Source: Anaerolineae bacterium (GTDB lineage Bacteria; Chloroflexota; Anaerolineae; 4572-78; J111). From it: a stretch of DNA of 64,000 nucleotides. Location: positions 1 to 64,000 of the forward strand of contig JAHDWA010000021.1 of assembly GCA_023382535.1 (NCBI GenBank). The letters are read 5' to 3'. Under the pieces are notes generated by a model that saw only the letters and a list, made by a program, of their open reading frames with translations, searched no databases and was not told the origin of the DNA. Below, one piece after another: positions 6,325 to 16,400 of this stretch. The position numbers and the translations under genes were made by a program. The first letter of the stretch is position 1, and every line of letters begins with the position of its first letter.

Positions 6325-8982
6325 TCACACAAGGCGCAGTTCGTGGGCGCGCGCAGCGGCCTGGGTGCGCGAGGAGACGCGCAGCTTGGCGAGGATTTTG
6401 GTCACGTGAACCTTAACCGTGTGTTCGCTGATGACGAGCTGCCTAGCGATGGCTTGATTGCTGGCGCCGCCCCCGATAAGCTGAAGGATTTCGACTTCGC
6501 GCGGGGTGAGCGTTTCGCCGGTGTCGGGTACAGTAATGGGTTTGGCGTTACCGGCTGTTTCCAGAATATCTAGCAAACGTTGGGCCAATTCCACGTGCGC
6601 TTTCTTTTCAACGGCCAGACGCAGGAGCGGTACGGCTATCTGCGTTTCTTGCAGGATCAAGCCAGGCAGATGGCGTTGCTCGCACTCGGCGAGGAAGGGT
6701 GCGAAGTGCGACCACGCCTCTTTCTCGCGCTTGCTCTGCCAGTGCAGATAGGCGAGAAACAGGCGCGGACTGCCAAAGAGCGCGGCGTGCGGCCAGCGTT
6801 GTTCGATCAGCAGAGCTTGTTGGAGCGTGCGCTCGGCCTGGTCAAACTGACGATCGGTGATTTCGATCAAGGCGCGCATCAATTGGCGCGTCACCGCCGT
6901 TTCCGGAAATTCTTCTGGATCAACAAGGGCGGCAATGCGCGCCTCCGTTTGCCGCGCGTGGTCGAACTTTTTTTGAAGCCATTGGGCCCGGCCGATGAAA
7001 GAGAGAACCGCTACAACATAAGGACGAACCGAGGGAGTTTGTTCCATCCAGGACAACACCTCTTTCCAGAGTTCCTCGGCCCTGAGGGGATCGCCCCGCA
7101 CGCTTGCGACCAGTCCTTGCACATAGAGCGCCTGAAACTCGGCGTATACCAAACTGCCGACCTGATAGCCCATCGCCCGCACCTCGTTGGCCACGGTTGC
7201 GGCTTGATCCATCGCCCCCTTCAACAGCAGAAGATAACTCTGCAAGGAGAGCGTGCCCGCAGAGATGGCGCTCACCCCATGCCCAAAACGAGACAATACG
7301 TGGTGACAGTAACGTTCGAGCCGGCCGGGTCCGCTGGGAAGAAACACCAGATGCATGTTCAAAATCGGGGCGATGACATTGAACGCCCGTAAATCATTTG
7401 AGGTCAGGGCGAGGGTGAGCGCCTGATCGAGCGCCTCGTCCGCTTGCTGGGCCTCACACTGAAAGAGCGATTGCCAGACCTGGGCCATCAACAATTGCAC
7501 CTGGCCGTGAACGGGCAGCGGAATCGCCAGGGCTCGTTGCGTCAGGACCGCCTGGCAGGCATAATCATGTTGGCGGCTGACCGCATCAATCATCAAAAGC
7601 AACACCTCGGCCAGACTGACTTGATCGCCGCTCTCTTCGAAGCCGCGGCGGGCGGATTCGAGCAGCGTCAGGGATTCGTTCAATTCACCGCCTTGCAGGG
7701 CACACAGCCCAAACAAATACAACAAACGCGGGCGCGCCTGGCGGATGGATGGGGGGAGTGCCTCCAGCCACCCCCGCAAACTGCCCAATAAGCCTTGCTG
7801 AATAAACGCATCACCTGCCTGTTCGATGGTTTGAGCGGCCTCATCCCATAACTGGGCGGTAAGATAGTGGGCAATAGCGCGCGATGGGGCAGTAGCCCGC
7901 TGCGCTTCGGCAGCGCGCCGGTGCAACTCGACGAGGCGATCCGGCATATCACGTTCCAATTGCTCGCGCAAAAATTCGGCAAACAGGGCGTGGTAGCGGA
8001 AGGTCGGGCCGGTCTCGTCCACTCGTACCAGAAAGAGGTTATGACGATACAGGTTTTCGAGGAGGGAGGGGGTATCGCTGCGCCCCGTCACCGCCTGGGC
8101 TAACGGCAGGGTGATTTCGGCCAGGATGGAGGTTTCCAGCAAAAAGGCGCGGGTGTCCGGCTCCTGGCGCTTGAGTACTTCATCGGCCAGGAAATCAAAC
8201 ACATAACGCTGGGTATCGGCCAGGTTTTGGATGAAGGCGGTGCGGTCGCTGGCTGAAAGAATACGCTCCAGCGACCCGGCCAGCAGGCGCAGTCCCGCCG
8301 CCCAGCCTTCGGTGCGAGCTTGGAGCCTGGCCAAGTCACCAGGCGACAGCGCCAGATGCTGTTTCTCGTTGAGAAAGAGGCTGGCTTCTGTGAGAGTGAA
8401 ACGTAAATCGGGCAGGCGCAATTCGACAAGTTGGCCTCGCGCCCGCAGGCGAGCCAGGGCCAGGGGAGGATCATACCGCGTGGCGACGATGAGGTGAATA
8501 TGTGGGGGCAGCCTTTCAAGCAAATAATCCAATGAGGCACAGATGACCGGTTCCGTAACCCAATGAAGATCGTCGAGAGCCAGGCAACTCTCCGGCAAAC
8601 TGTCCAGCATGTCGTTAATCAGCGCACCGATCACCCGGCGAGCTTCACTCGCCGGGTCGGTCAGGCTTGTCAACAGGGAGTGGACATTAGCCCCAAAGGC
8701 CGGGTGTACCCTTTGCCAGGCAGTAACCAGCGCAGTCAGAAAACGGATGGGATCATTGTCTTCTTCGTCCAGGGAAATCCAGGCGACGGGCAAAGCGGGG
8801 CATCCGGCCAGAAACGAAGCCATGAGGGTGGTCTTGCCGTAACCAGCCGGGGCAGAGATAAGGACAAGGGGGTATGAGGTGACAGCGGCAGACAGCGTCT
8901 CCAGCAAACGGCTACGCTGGACGAGGTCCTGGCGCAGGCGCGGCGGAATAAACTTGGTTTGGGTGAGCCAATGGCTTTGCAC
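6325..8982 (-). CDS. MalT-like ATP-dependent LuxR-family transcriptional regulator
   Basis: The 885-residue protein begins with the MalT-type lead LTQTKFIPPRLRQDLVQRSRLLE. A STAND ATPase follows with Walker A APAGYGKTT (about residues 45-53) and Walker B CLALDDLHWV (about 133). A long helical TPR-like region (roughly 340-800) precedes a C-terminal LuxR HTH (about 822-885, ETLTPREVEILQLIGGGASNQAIARQL and EHTVKVHVTKILAKL). Proteins of this type are activated by ATP and an inducer that binds the TPR region. The start is GTG at 8982 with a weak ribosome site. The nearest possible targets are the upstream methyltransferase pair or the small-protein unit downstream; neither is shown. Confidence 0.85.
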   Translation of the reverse strand: MQSHWLTQTKFIPPRLRQDLVQRSRLLETLSAAVTSYPLVLISAPAGYGKTTLMASFLAGCPALPVAWISLDEEDNDPIRFLTALVTAWQRVHPAFGANVHSLLTSLTDPASEARRVIGALINDMLDSLPESCLALDDLHWVTEPVICASLDYLLERLPPHIHLIVATRYDPPLALARLRARGQLVELRLPDLRFTLTEASLFLNEKQHLALSPGDLARLQARTEGWAAGLRLLAGSLERILSASDRTAFIQNLADTQRYVFDFLADEVLKRQEPDTRAFLLETSILAEITLPLAQAVTGRSDTPSLLENLYRHNLFLVRVDETGPTFRYHALFAEFLREQLERDMPDRLVELHRRAAEAQRATAPSRAIAHYLTAQLWDEAAQTIEQAGDAFIQQGLLGSLRGWLEALPPSIRQARPRLLYLFGLCALQGGELNESLTLLESARRGFEESGDQVSLAEVLLLMIDAVSRQHDYACQAVLTQRALAIPLPVHGQVQLLMAQVWQSLFQCEAQQADEALDQALTLALTSNDLRAFNVIAPILNMHLVFLPSGPGRLERYCHHVLSRFGHGVSAISAGTLSLQSYLLLLKGAMDQAATVANEVRAMGYQVGSLVYAEFQALYVQGLVASVRGDPLRAEELWKEVLSWMEQTPSVRPYVVAVLSFIGRAQWLQKKFDHARQTEARIAALVDPEEFPETAVTRQLMRALIEITDRQFDQAERTLQQALLIEQRWPHAALFGSPRLFLAYLHWQSKREKEAWSHFAPFLAECEQRHLPGLILQETQIAVPLLRLAVEKKAHVELAQRLLDILETAGNAKPITVPDTGETLTPREVEILQLIGGGASNQAIARQLVISEHTVKVHVTKILAKLRVSSRTQAAARAHELRLV

Positions 8983-9142
8983 TAGACAAATCTCATCACG
9001 TCCGCTTACTCAGGCACTTGGGATTCGAAGGCAAATCAGGGTGTCAAAGGGGTAAGCCTTATTAACTTTGACAATGGGAGGTCAAGAACACCTCAAGTAT
9101 AGCCCAATTTTTCGGGAATGGATATGACTTTTGTCACATCAT

Positions 9143-10123
9143 TCATTTAACGGCTGAGGTCCAGCGCTCACCCAGGGCTTTGACTTCCCTGAAGCCCGCT
9201 TCCTTTAGCCATTGACGATACGACTCAAACGAGTGGGCCGCCCCACCGCCGCTGGCCCACAAAAACAACGAGACAAAACTGCTGCTCTCCTGGGGTGTTC
9301 CGGTTGACATGGGTACATCCAACACCAACGTGCCGCCGGGCTGCAAGGCGGTATAGACTCGCTGAAAGAGGGCACAGTTCTGGGCTTCGCTCAAATAGTG
9401 GGTGATTTGCCCCAGCAAACAAACCTGGTATTGGGCTTCACCCAGGTTGGCCGTTAACAGATCCGCCGGCCGGAATTGCACCTGTCCCAGCACGTTCATT
9501 CGTGCGGCCAGGTCACGGGTCACCTTCAGGACGGTGCTACGATCAAGACAGGTCACCTGAACGGTGGGCGACCGTTGAGCCAGCGATAGGCTCTTGATGG
9601 CGCAGCCACAGGCCAGGTCCAGAATGGACAAGAGAGAGTGGGCGTTGGGTCGAATGCCAGCGGCCTGCCACAGTTCCAGGCTGCTTTTAATCCGCCAGGC
9701 GCTGTAGCTTTCCAGCCAGGCATCCTGCACGTGCAATTTTTCCGGCTCAAGCACGGCGGTTTCTCCGCTGCGGAGGGTGCGCAGCAGGCTAACCCACATA
9801 TCTGTACCGGTAAAGGCCAGAATCAAATCACCTACATATGATTTTTGAGTGGGCAGCAGGAAGGTGGCGGCGGTAGCGGTCAGGCCATAATGCCCGTCCT
9901 GGGATGTTAGCAACCCGATGTCGGTCAGGTAGTCCAGCAAATAGCGCATGCCGAGCGGGTCACACCCGCACAGGTGGGCGACGGTCGCCGTATCCGCCGG
10001 TTGGGCGGCTAAGGGCGAGAATACGTCAACCGATAAAGCGATACGGATGAGTTGGGGTTTGAAACCGCCGGTATAGAGATCATAGATCAAACTAGAGTCA
10101 GGTTCTTGAGCTAATTCGGTCAC
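9143..10123 (-). CDS. SAM-dependent O-methyltransferase-like protein
   Basis: A product of about 326 residues has an N-terminal winged-helix/dimerisation domain (IRIALSVDVFSPLAAQPADTATVAHLCGCD), as in plant-type and polyketide O-methyltransferases. A Rossmann domain follows with motif I LDLACGCAIKSLSLAQ, an acidic end of strand 2 (CLDRS) and post-motif LQPGGTLVLDVPM. Motif I is unusual in reading ACGCAIKS instead of the standard GGGxG. The start is placed at GTG 10123 because GAGGAGG lies 5 bp before it; an ATG three codons further upstream would sit inside that ribosome site. It is 19 bp downstream of the second methyltransferase, so they are probably co-transcribed. The substrate is unknown. 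Confidence 0.72.
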   Translation of the reverse strand: MTELAQEPDSSLIYDLYTGGFKPQLIRIALSVDVFSPLAAQPADTATVAHLCGCDPLGMRYLLDYLTDIGLLTSQDGHYGLTATAATFLLPTQKSYVGDLILAFTGTDMWVSLLRTLRSGETAVLEPEKLHVQDAWLESYSAWRIKSSLELWQAAGIRPNAHSLLSILDLACGCAIKSLSLAQRSPTVQVTCLDRSTVLKVTRDLAARMNVLGQVQFRPADLLTANLGEAQYQVCLLGQITHYLSEAQNCALFQRVYTALQPGGTLVLDVPMSTGTPQESSSFVSLFLWASGGGAAHSFESYRQWLKEAGFREVKALGERWTSAVK

Positions 10124-10142
10124 CGTCAGCCTCCTCATTAAC

Positions 10143-10970
10143 CTACGGGACTCGTCCCACGACCAAAACGTGGGCTTCGCGCCAATAAAAGTCGGCCGCA
10201 TTGAGAAGGTGCTGCGGCGAGTCAACTTCTCCCAGTTCTTGCCAGCATTTCTTCTCGTCCGGTGGCAAGGCCAGCCTTTCCGCCTGACCGGCCAACCAGG
10301 CCAGCAGCGATCCAAAAAATTCCCGTTCTACCGGACGCAACGGGACGCATCGTTCAACCAGGGTGGGTTTACAGCGAATGTCGTGCAGCCCAGCCCGGCG
10401 AAACCAGGCCGGTAGTTCAATCGCTCGCAGCGAGCCAATAGTCTGGATGTTGCCATCACCTACCAACACCTCAAACAAATGCCAGAGGAGGGTGGCTGGG
10501 GCCGGCCGAAATTGAAGCGCGGTGATGTCGGACTCCTTGACCGCCACCAATCCACCCGGTTTCACCGTTCGCCGGAACTCAGCCAGCATGGCGAGGAGTT
10601 CGTCGTTGGTCAAGTACTGCGAGACGTTGGCGTTCCAGACCGCGTCAAAGGTAGCATCCTCATCCGGCAATTCAGTTACACTCCCCAGGGCAAACTCTAC
10701 GGGGCAAGGAAAGTGGCCGGATTTAATCAAAGCCTCGACCGCAGCGACATTCTCCGAGGCGAGGTCAATCGCGGTGATATGTCCGCTCGGGCCGAGCAGG
10801 TTAGCCATGAACGGTAAAAAACTACCGCTGCCGCAACCGGCATCCAGCACGTGCCAGCCGGCCTGCAGTTCCACTGCGGACAGCATCGCCTCATACTCCG
10901 CTTGGCAAGCCAGGTAGTGAGCGCCCAGCCAGCTTGCGGCCGAGAGTGCGTGGCCGGTGGTGGTCGTCAT
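10143..10970 (-). CDS. Class I SAM-dependent methyltransferase
   Basis: The 275-residue protein has a standard motif I VLDAGCGSGSFLPF (about 41-54), motif II ITAIDLAS, motif IV TFDAVWNANVSQYL and post-motif VKPGGLVAVKESD. Its ATG overlaps the TGA of the decayed ABM-fold gene upstream (ATGA), a sign of translational coupling in the ancestral operon. With that upstream gene carrying an amber codon, coupling may be weakened. The substrate cannot be inferred. Confidence 0.8.
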   Translation of the reverse strand: MTTTTGHALSAASWLGAHYLACQAEYEAMLSAVELQAGWHVLDAGCGSGSFLPFMANLLGPSGHITAIDLASENVAAVEALIKSGHFPCPVEFALGSVTELPDEDATFDAVWNANVSQYLTNDELLAMLAEFRRTVKPGGLVAVKESDITALQFRPAPATLLWHLFEVLVGDGNIQTIGSLRAIELPAWFRRAGLHDIRCKPTLVERCVPLRPVEREFFGSLLAWLAGQAERLALPPDEKKCWQELGEVDSPQHLLNAADFYWREAHVLVVGRVP

Positions 10971-11257
10971 TCTACCAGGTGGTAGAACTCACGGCGTCCG
11001 CTTTCCACTAGCGGCGTCATCCGCTCAAACAAGGCGGCGAAGCGAGGGTCGCCGAAAATCTACTGGGCGTTGGCCTCCCAGGAGCTGAAATTGTCGTACT
11101 CGGCTTCACTGACGACGGTAAAGAATGGGCCGCTCAGGTCGGTCAGAATGCGGGTGTTGCGCCCGCTGGGCCATACGGCGTGGACTTCTTTGAATAACTG
11201 GACCAATTCGTCACCTTTGCCGTACTTGGCTTGAAAAACACCCCGAACTACGATCAT
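10967..11257 (-). pseudogene. ABM-fold small protein with in-frame amber codon
   Basis: The frame starts MIVVRGVFQAKYGKGDELVQLFKE after a GGAGG site and stops at TAG 11062-11060. In the same frame it continues IFGDPRFAALFERMTPLVESGR to a TGA at 10969-10967. The intact paralogue at 25217-25528 reads WEANAQQIFGDARFAAFFERM across this point, so CAG became TAG. The family is a small ferredoxin-fold alpha/beta barrel resembling antibiotic-biosynthesis-monooxygenase/NIPSNAP proteins. A 65-residue stub could still be made; the full protein cannot, unless the codon is suppressed. Confidence 0.8.
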
Positions 11258-11287
11258 TTGAACCTCCGTGATTGAAGAAACGATCTT

Positions 11288-11562
11288 TTATGCCTGCACC
11301 ATCTCTTGGGCTAGCTTAAGCCCCTCTTCGGCCGTAATAGCCGGAACGATGGTGATGTCGAACACATCTCCCCATTCGTGGTAATGGCCATAATTGGCGC
11401 GATACTGTCGGCTTCAAACACGCCCACAACGTCCGGATTGGATGTCTGAAGCCAATACTCGGCGACTTGGCGTACTCCGGCTGGATATTGCCAGTTCAGG
11501 CGGCGGGCAATCCTTTCTTGAGGAGTTCCCGCTTTGGGTTTGAGTAACGCGACGAATAACAT
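11288..11562 (-). pseudogene. DUF3303-like small protein with frameshift
   Basis: The frame opens MLFVALLKPKAGTPQERIARRLNWQYP after GAAGGAGG and continues to VGVFEADSIAPIMAI. The reading frame then shifts: the next frame reads YHEWGDVFDITIVPAITAEE and ends LKLAQEMVQA at TAA 11290-11288, which is the expected ending of this family. A one-base change near 11390 explains both. These are small dimeric ferredoxin-fold proteins of unknown role. It lies just upstream of the decayed ABM-fold gene, and both decayed while the methyltransferase downstream stayed intact. Confidence 0.72.
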
Positions 11563-11649
11563 GATATGCCTCCTTCTACTTCGTCAGGTACACCGGCCAT
11601 AAATAGATTTAGCTACGGCCTGTTACCCTCTGTGGGTTTTAATGATTTG

Positions 11650-11798
11650 GGTAAATTTTGGGGTAACTAAAAGGATAGCACGAAGGGGGTGCGGTTGTCT
11701 ATCCCTCGTGAGGGGGCTAAAGAATGAAAAAAGAGGGATTTTTGGACGTGCTCAGGGAGGAAAGAATTAGGTCTTTGTGCGACCCTTCACCAGCCCTT
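11650..11798. repeat. Diverged duplicate of 26488-26632 with response-regulator 3' remnant
   Basis: The stretch containing CACGAAGGGGGTGCGG, GTCTATCCCTCGTGA and GCTAAAGAATGAAAAAAGAG reappears with few changes at 26488-26632. Its right end (11767-11798, GGTCTTTGTGCGACCC then TTCACCAGCCCTT) matches the last codons of the NarL-type response regulator at 26601 (KGLVKGSTKT then stop). So the region is the 3' end of a lost regulator gene plus its downstream spacer. The rest of 11563-11996 has no gene; it contains this block and the promoter below. Confidence 0.72.
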
Positions 11799-11833
11799 AA
11801 GGGAGAGAGCAGCCGTGGGGGTTGTAAAAATGG

Positions 11834-11862
11834 TTGACAAACCGCCCGCACTACAGTAATAT
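11834..11862 (+). promoter_or_regulatory. Sigma70-type promoter upstream of SDR gene
   Basis: TTGACA (11834-11839), a 17-bp spacer and TAATAT (11857-11862) form a near-consensus promoter reading rightward. Transcription would start near 11869, giving a leader of about 128 nt before the SDR gene. Confidence 0.6.
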
Positions 11863-11996
11863 CTTGGCTGAATTTGACCATCTGACCTTGCCGCTCTTTA
11901 CCTTACTATTTTGGGAAAGGAGATCAGGCTTGGCCCTGGATAGAAGTTTTGTGGGTAAGGCTTTTGTCCCGTTTACCTTTGCAGAGGAGGGTAGCG

Positions 11997-12818
11997 ATGA
12001 AATTGGTGGAAGGGAAGATAGCCGTTGTCACTGGCAGCGGGCGTGGAATTGGCGCGGCTACAGCCAAACTGCTGGCCCAACACGGCGCTCGCCTCGTCGT
12101 CGGTGATTTGGACGAGGCCCCGGCTGAGGAAACAGCGGCGGCTATTCGTGCTGCCGGCGGCGAAGCTGTCACCTATTGTGGCGATGTGACCCAGACCGAT
12201 TTTCCGGCGGCAATTATCCAGAAAGCGGCCGAGAGTTACGGCGGGCTGGATATTCTGGTCAACAATGCTGGCTTTACCTGGGACAGCATGCTCCACACGA
12301 TGACCGATAAGCAGTGGGAGGTTATCCTGGGGGTGCATCTAACCGCCCCCTTCCGCATGGCCCGCGCTGCTGCCAGCGTTATGCGGGAGCAGGCCAAGGC
12401 TGAAATAGCAGCCACTGATCAGGCCCAACCGCGTAAAATTGTCAATATTAGCTCGATCTCTGCCTTCTACGGCAATGTCGGCCAGGCCAATTACGCCGCC
12501 GCCAAGGCCGGGGTCATTGGCTTGACCCGGGTTATCGCCCGTGAATGGGGCCGCTATAATATTCAAGCCAACGCTGTCTCCTTTGGCTGGATCGAGACCC
12601 GCCTGACCGCCGATAAGGCCCAAGGTGAAGCCATTGAGGTGGCCGGTGAAAAAGTATCCCTGGGAATCCCCCAGAGCGGCCTGGAAGCGCGCAAGCAGAT
12701 CGTTGCTCTGGGCCGGCCCGGAACGCCGGAAGAAGCTGCCGGCCCCATCCTATTCCTCTGTTCACCTTTGGCTAATTACGTTACCGGTCACCTGCTCAAG
12801 GTAGATGGAGGACGGTAG
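11997..12818 (+). CDS. SDR-family NAD(P)-dependent oxidoreductase (FabG-like)
   Basis: The 273-residue protein has the classical SDR features: cofactor loop VVTGSGRGIGAATA (about 11-24), NNAG (about 90), catalytic Ser in KIVNISSISAFYG, and YxxxK in NYAAAKAG. The C-terminus has VTGHLLKVDGGR, also typical. The acidic VVGDLDEAP after strand 2 suggests NAD preference. The start at 11997 follows GAGGAGG by 6 bp; an in-frame ATG at 11949 has no such site. It could be a 3-oxoacyl-ACP/CoA reductase or another alcohol dehydrogenase. It is isolated from the leftward genes around it, so context gives no substrate. Confidence 0.85.
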   Translation: MKLVEGKIAVVTGSGRGIGAATAKLLAQHGARLVVGDLDEAPAEETAAAIRAAGGEAVTYCGDVTQTDFPAAIIQKAAESYGGLDILVNNAGFTWDSMLHTMTDKQWEVILGVHLTAPFRMARAAASVMREQAKAEIAATDQAQPRKIVNISSISAFYGNVGQANYAAAKAGVIGLTRVIAREWGRYNIQANAVSFGWIETRLTADKAQGEAIEVAGEKVSLGIPQSGLEARKQIVALGRPGTPEEAAGPILFLCSPLANYVTGHLLKVDGGR

Positions 12819-12832
12819 CAGCCAAAACCCAT

Positions 12833-13345
12833 TCACTGCGCTGGCTCGGTTGGGTAACCGGCCTCCTTCCAGGCCACCGTCCCGCCTTCGAGCCGGTGGA
12901 CATTGGTATAGCCCATGTCCTTGAGGAGTTTGGCGGCCAGCGCCCCCATCTCGCCGGTTTCGCACGTGGTGATGATGGGCCGCGAGAACTCTTTAAAATT
13001 CGGGTCGCACCACTCTTCGGGGATTTCGTGGTCGGCCTTGTAGGTCAGACTCCCCAGGGAGACATTGATCGCCTCGGGGATAATACCAGTGACGGCGATG
13101 TCGGCGGCGTCACGGACATCAACGATTAAAGTGTTAGGGTCTTTCTCTAGTTGCTGTTCGGCCTCTGTCGCTTTAATGGCCGGCACTGCGGCCATTGCTT
13201 CTTCCACGCTCTTGGTGAAGGTAAGCGGCCCCGTCTTTTCTGAGGCCGTTGATGGCTGGGCTGCGCCACAGGCGGACACCCCAACCATGATCAGGATTAA
13301 GATCACCGCCAGGCCGATTTTGGCAGACAGAATCTTCGGTTGCAT
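12833..13345 (-). CDS. Rhodanese-domain lipoprotein
   Basis: The 170-residue product has a lipoprotein signal (AVILILIMVGVSACG, lipobox VSAC) and one rhodanese domain (about 60-165) with VDVRDAADIAVTGIIPEAINV and the active-site loop TTCETGEMGALAAK containing the catalytic Cys. The fold is followed by LKDMGYTNVHRLEGGTVAWKEAGYP, typical of single-domain rhodaneses. It should sit on the outer face of the membrane and may handle sulfur or persulfide. AAAGGAG precedes the ATG. Its 3' end converges on the SDR gene, 14 bp away. Confidence 0.88.
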   Translation of the reverse strand: MQPKILSAKIGLAVILILIMVGVSACGAAQPSTASEKTGPLTFTKSVEEAMAAVPAIKATEAEQQLEKDPNTLIVDVRDAADIAVTGIIPEAINVSLGSLTYKADHEIPEEWCDPNFKEFSRPIITTCETGEMGALAAKLLKDMGYTNVHRLEGGTVAWKEAGYPTEPAQ

Positions 13346-13467
13346 TTTGGACTCCTTTCTTTAAATACACCCTCGTTAAAAATTTACCGGGTCGTACTCA
13401 TTTGTCTCAACAAAATCTTGCCAACAACCACCCCCTTTCAAACAGAAAAGCATCTCCTCAGCGATAA

Positions 13468-16400
13468 TTACGGACACGTCGGCTGATGCAAGAACCTCTG
13501 ACATTCCTCAACTGTCCAGGTGCGGGTCAGGCGAGAGTGGGCTAGTTCGACTAACTCCTCAATGGGTAAGACATACACTCGGACCGTGCCATCAGAGCTA
13601 GCAGTAGCCAGGCGTGTGCCATCTGGGCTGAGATCCAAACTATTGATGCTGTGAGTATGGCCGGTCAGGCTGAGTAGCTCTTGACCGGAGGCCAAATCCC
13701 AGGTCTTGGCCGTCCCGTCGGTACTGCCAGTGACCAGATGTGTCGCCTCTGTATTGAAGTCAAGTCCCCAAACTGGGCCAGTGTGACCGGTCAGGGTCAG
13801 TAATTCCTGGCCTGATGAGGCATCCCAGACTCGCGCGGTACCGTCCCAACTACTCGAAGCCAGTTGTGTTCCGTCCGGGCTAAAGTTTACCCGGTTGACC
13901 GCGTCGGTGTGACCGGAGAGGGTCAGTAACTCTTGACCAGAAGCAGCATCCCACAATCGAATAGTCTTATCGCTGCTGGCGGTCGCCAAATGTGTCCCAT
14001 CCGGGTTGAAAGCAACGTCCCATACCATATCATTATGACCCGAGAGAGTCAGCAACTCCTGACCAGAGGTCGCCTCCCAAATTTTGACTGTATCATCGGC
14101 GCTCGCCGTAGCCAGACGTGCCCCATCCGGGCTAAAGGTTACTCGATTGACCCAATCGGTGTGACCGGAGAGGGTCAGCAATGCTTGACCTGAAGTAACA
14201 TCCCAGACCTTAGCTGTGCCATCGTCGCTGGCCGTCGCTAGACGAGTCCCATCGGGGCTAAAGGTTACACCACTAATCCATTCTTTGTGAGCAGCGATGG
14301 CTAACAACCCCTGGCCAGAAGCAGCGTCCCATATCTTGACTGTGCCAAACCCATTGGATGCAGCCAGGCGAGTCCCATCGGGGCTGTAGACAACCTCTAC
14401 AATCTCACCCTCCAGATCGGTCAATGTCAGCCCCTCGCAGCTGGGGGAAATATCCCACACTCGAGCAGTCCCGTCAACGCTGGCTGTGGCCAGGTGTGTA
14501 CCATCCGGGCTAAAGGTCACTTTTCTAACGCTGCCGGTGTGACCGGCCAGGGTTATTAACTCCCGTCCAGAGGTAGTATCCCAGAGCTTGGCTGTTCCAT
14601 CTGGACTGGCTGTAGCCAGTCGAGTTCCATCCGGGCTAAAGGTAGCGTCCCATACCTCGCTGGTATGACCGGTTAAGTTGAGCAGCAGTTGGCCGGTGGC
14701 TGTGTCCCAAATTTTGACCGTTCCATCCCAGCTGGCCGTAGCCAGGCGGGTACCATCTGGACTGTAGCTGAGATCATTGAGATCAAGCGTATGGCCGGAC
14801 AAGGTAAGTAATTCCTGACCAGACGTGATGTCCCAAACTTTCGCTGTCTGGTCAGAGCTGGCCGTGGCCAGGTGCTTTCCATCTGGACTGAACTCTACCT
14901 CAGCGACCCCAGCGGTATGACCGACCAGGGTGAATAATTCCTTGATTTCCCCGGACGTATTTGCAGATTTTGCTACAGGTGGCAATAGCCAAAGCTGCAC
15001 CGTGCCATCCTCGTTTCCTGTCGCCAAATGCTTTCCATCTGGGCTGAAGGCCAAGCCAAACACACCGCCTTCATGACCAGATAACAGGGTATACAACTCT
15101 TGATCCGAGGCAGCATCCCATATTTTTATCGTGTCATCAAAACTGTTGGTGGCCAAGCGCGTACCATCGGGGCTAAAGACGACCCGATTAACCCGGTCGG
15201 CGTGACCAGAGAGGGTGAGCAATTCCTGACCTGAAGCAGCATCCCAAACTTTAGCTGTGCCATCCCAGCTAGCCGTAGCTAGACGAGTACCATCTGGACT
15301 AAAGTCAATACCTCGCAAGTCATCCGTGTGGCCGGTCAGGGTGAGCAGCACCCGCGAAGCCAATACCGCCTGGTGAAGGGCATTTTCAGCCTCCACGGTC
15401 ACAGCTTTGTCCTGGTCATACGTGGTTGTCACAGCTTGCAAGGCTAACAAAATACTTCGTTCCGGATCTACCTCCAGGTTGCTGACCGCAGCCGCAGCCA
15501 GTTCGCGGGCAAAAGCAATCTGGGCTTGGTGTTCGGCCTCTTTTTGCTCCACTTCGGCAATAACCTGAGCGGTAGCGCGGCTGTTAGCCTCGGCCTCGGC
15601 CATGGCCTGCTGCGCCAGCGCCCGGCGCTCATTTTGGCTAGCTTGCTGCCCAAAGACAACGGCCACAACCGCCAAAATTGCCGCAATTACCAAGGCCCCG
15701 GCCAGAAACAGCGCCCGGCGGCGCAAGCGTTGGGCCGCCTGCGCCTGTTCTTCGGCTCGCTGTTTCTCCGTCTCGGCTAACTTCTGCGCCGTTTCCAGTT
15801 CGCGCCGCCGCCGCGCTTCCTCCTCGGCCTGCCGTGCCTTTCGGGCGGCCAGGCTGGCTTCGAGGAAGGTTCGCTCCTCTGAGGTCAGGGCAAGATCGGT
15901 GTTGGCTGCCCAGCCGGCAAACTGTTCCAGCCGCGTGCCACGCAGTAAAAAGCTGGCGTCCTGGTCGGCCTCGCGCCATTCAGCGGCGGCGGTCGCCAGG
16001 AGGCGCTGCATGCGGATGTCGTTGCGGCTGGCGTCGAGCCACTCCCGCAAGCGGCCCCACTCGCGCAGCAAGGCTTCGTGGGCTACCTCCACGGTTGGGC
16101 TGCGGGTAATGGGGTCACGGTCGAACGAGAGGAGACGATGGCGGCCGAAGAGTTCGATAACGGTTTCGATGGGAGTCTCGCCCTCACCCCCGGCCCCTCT
16201 CCCAAAAGGAGAGGGGAGTTCGGCTTGCTCCCTCTCCCAAAGGGAGAGGGTTGGGGAGAGGGTTTCCACCTCTGCCCGCAGCACCCGTCGCCGGGTATCC
16301 TCTGTCCCTTCGCCCAACGTAATCAGGCGCAGGAACAACTGGCGGGTGGCTTCTTGACCTGCCACGTCCAACCCTGCATAAATCTCATCGGCCCGACGGG

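Noticed and set aside
6580..7392. 270-codon plus-strand frame opposite the MalT-like gene
   Set aside because: No ribosome site, no family features, and fully covered by the TPR region of the MalT-like protein.
11834..12106. 90-codon plus-strand frame before the SDR gene
   Set aside because: It overlaps the SDR gene in another frame and lies in the promoter and leader region; no ribosome site.
13500..15400. Regular near-identical units taken at first for a tandem repeat or CRISPR-like array
   Set aside because: Unit length is about 126 bp and in frame, and each unit encodes one WD40 repeat. No short direct repeat with unique spacers.
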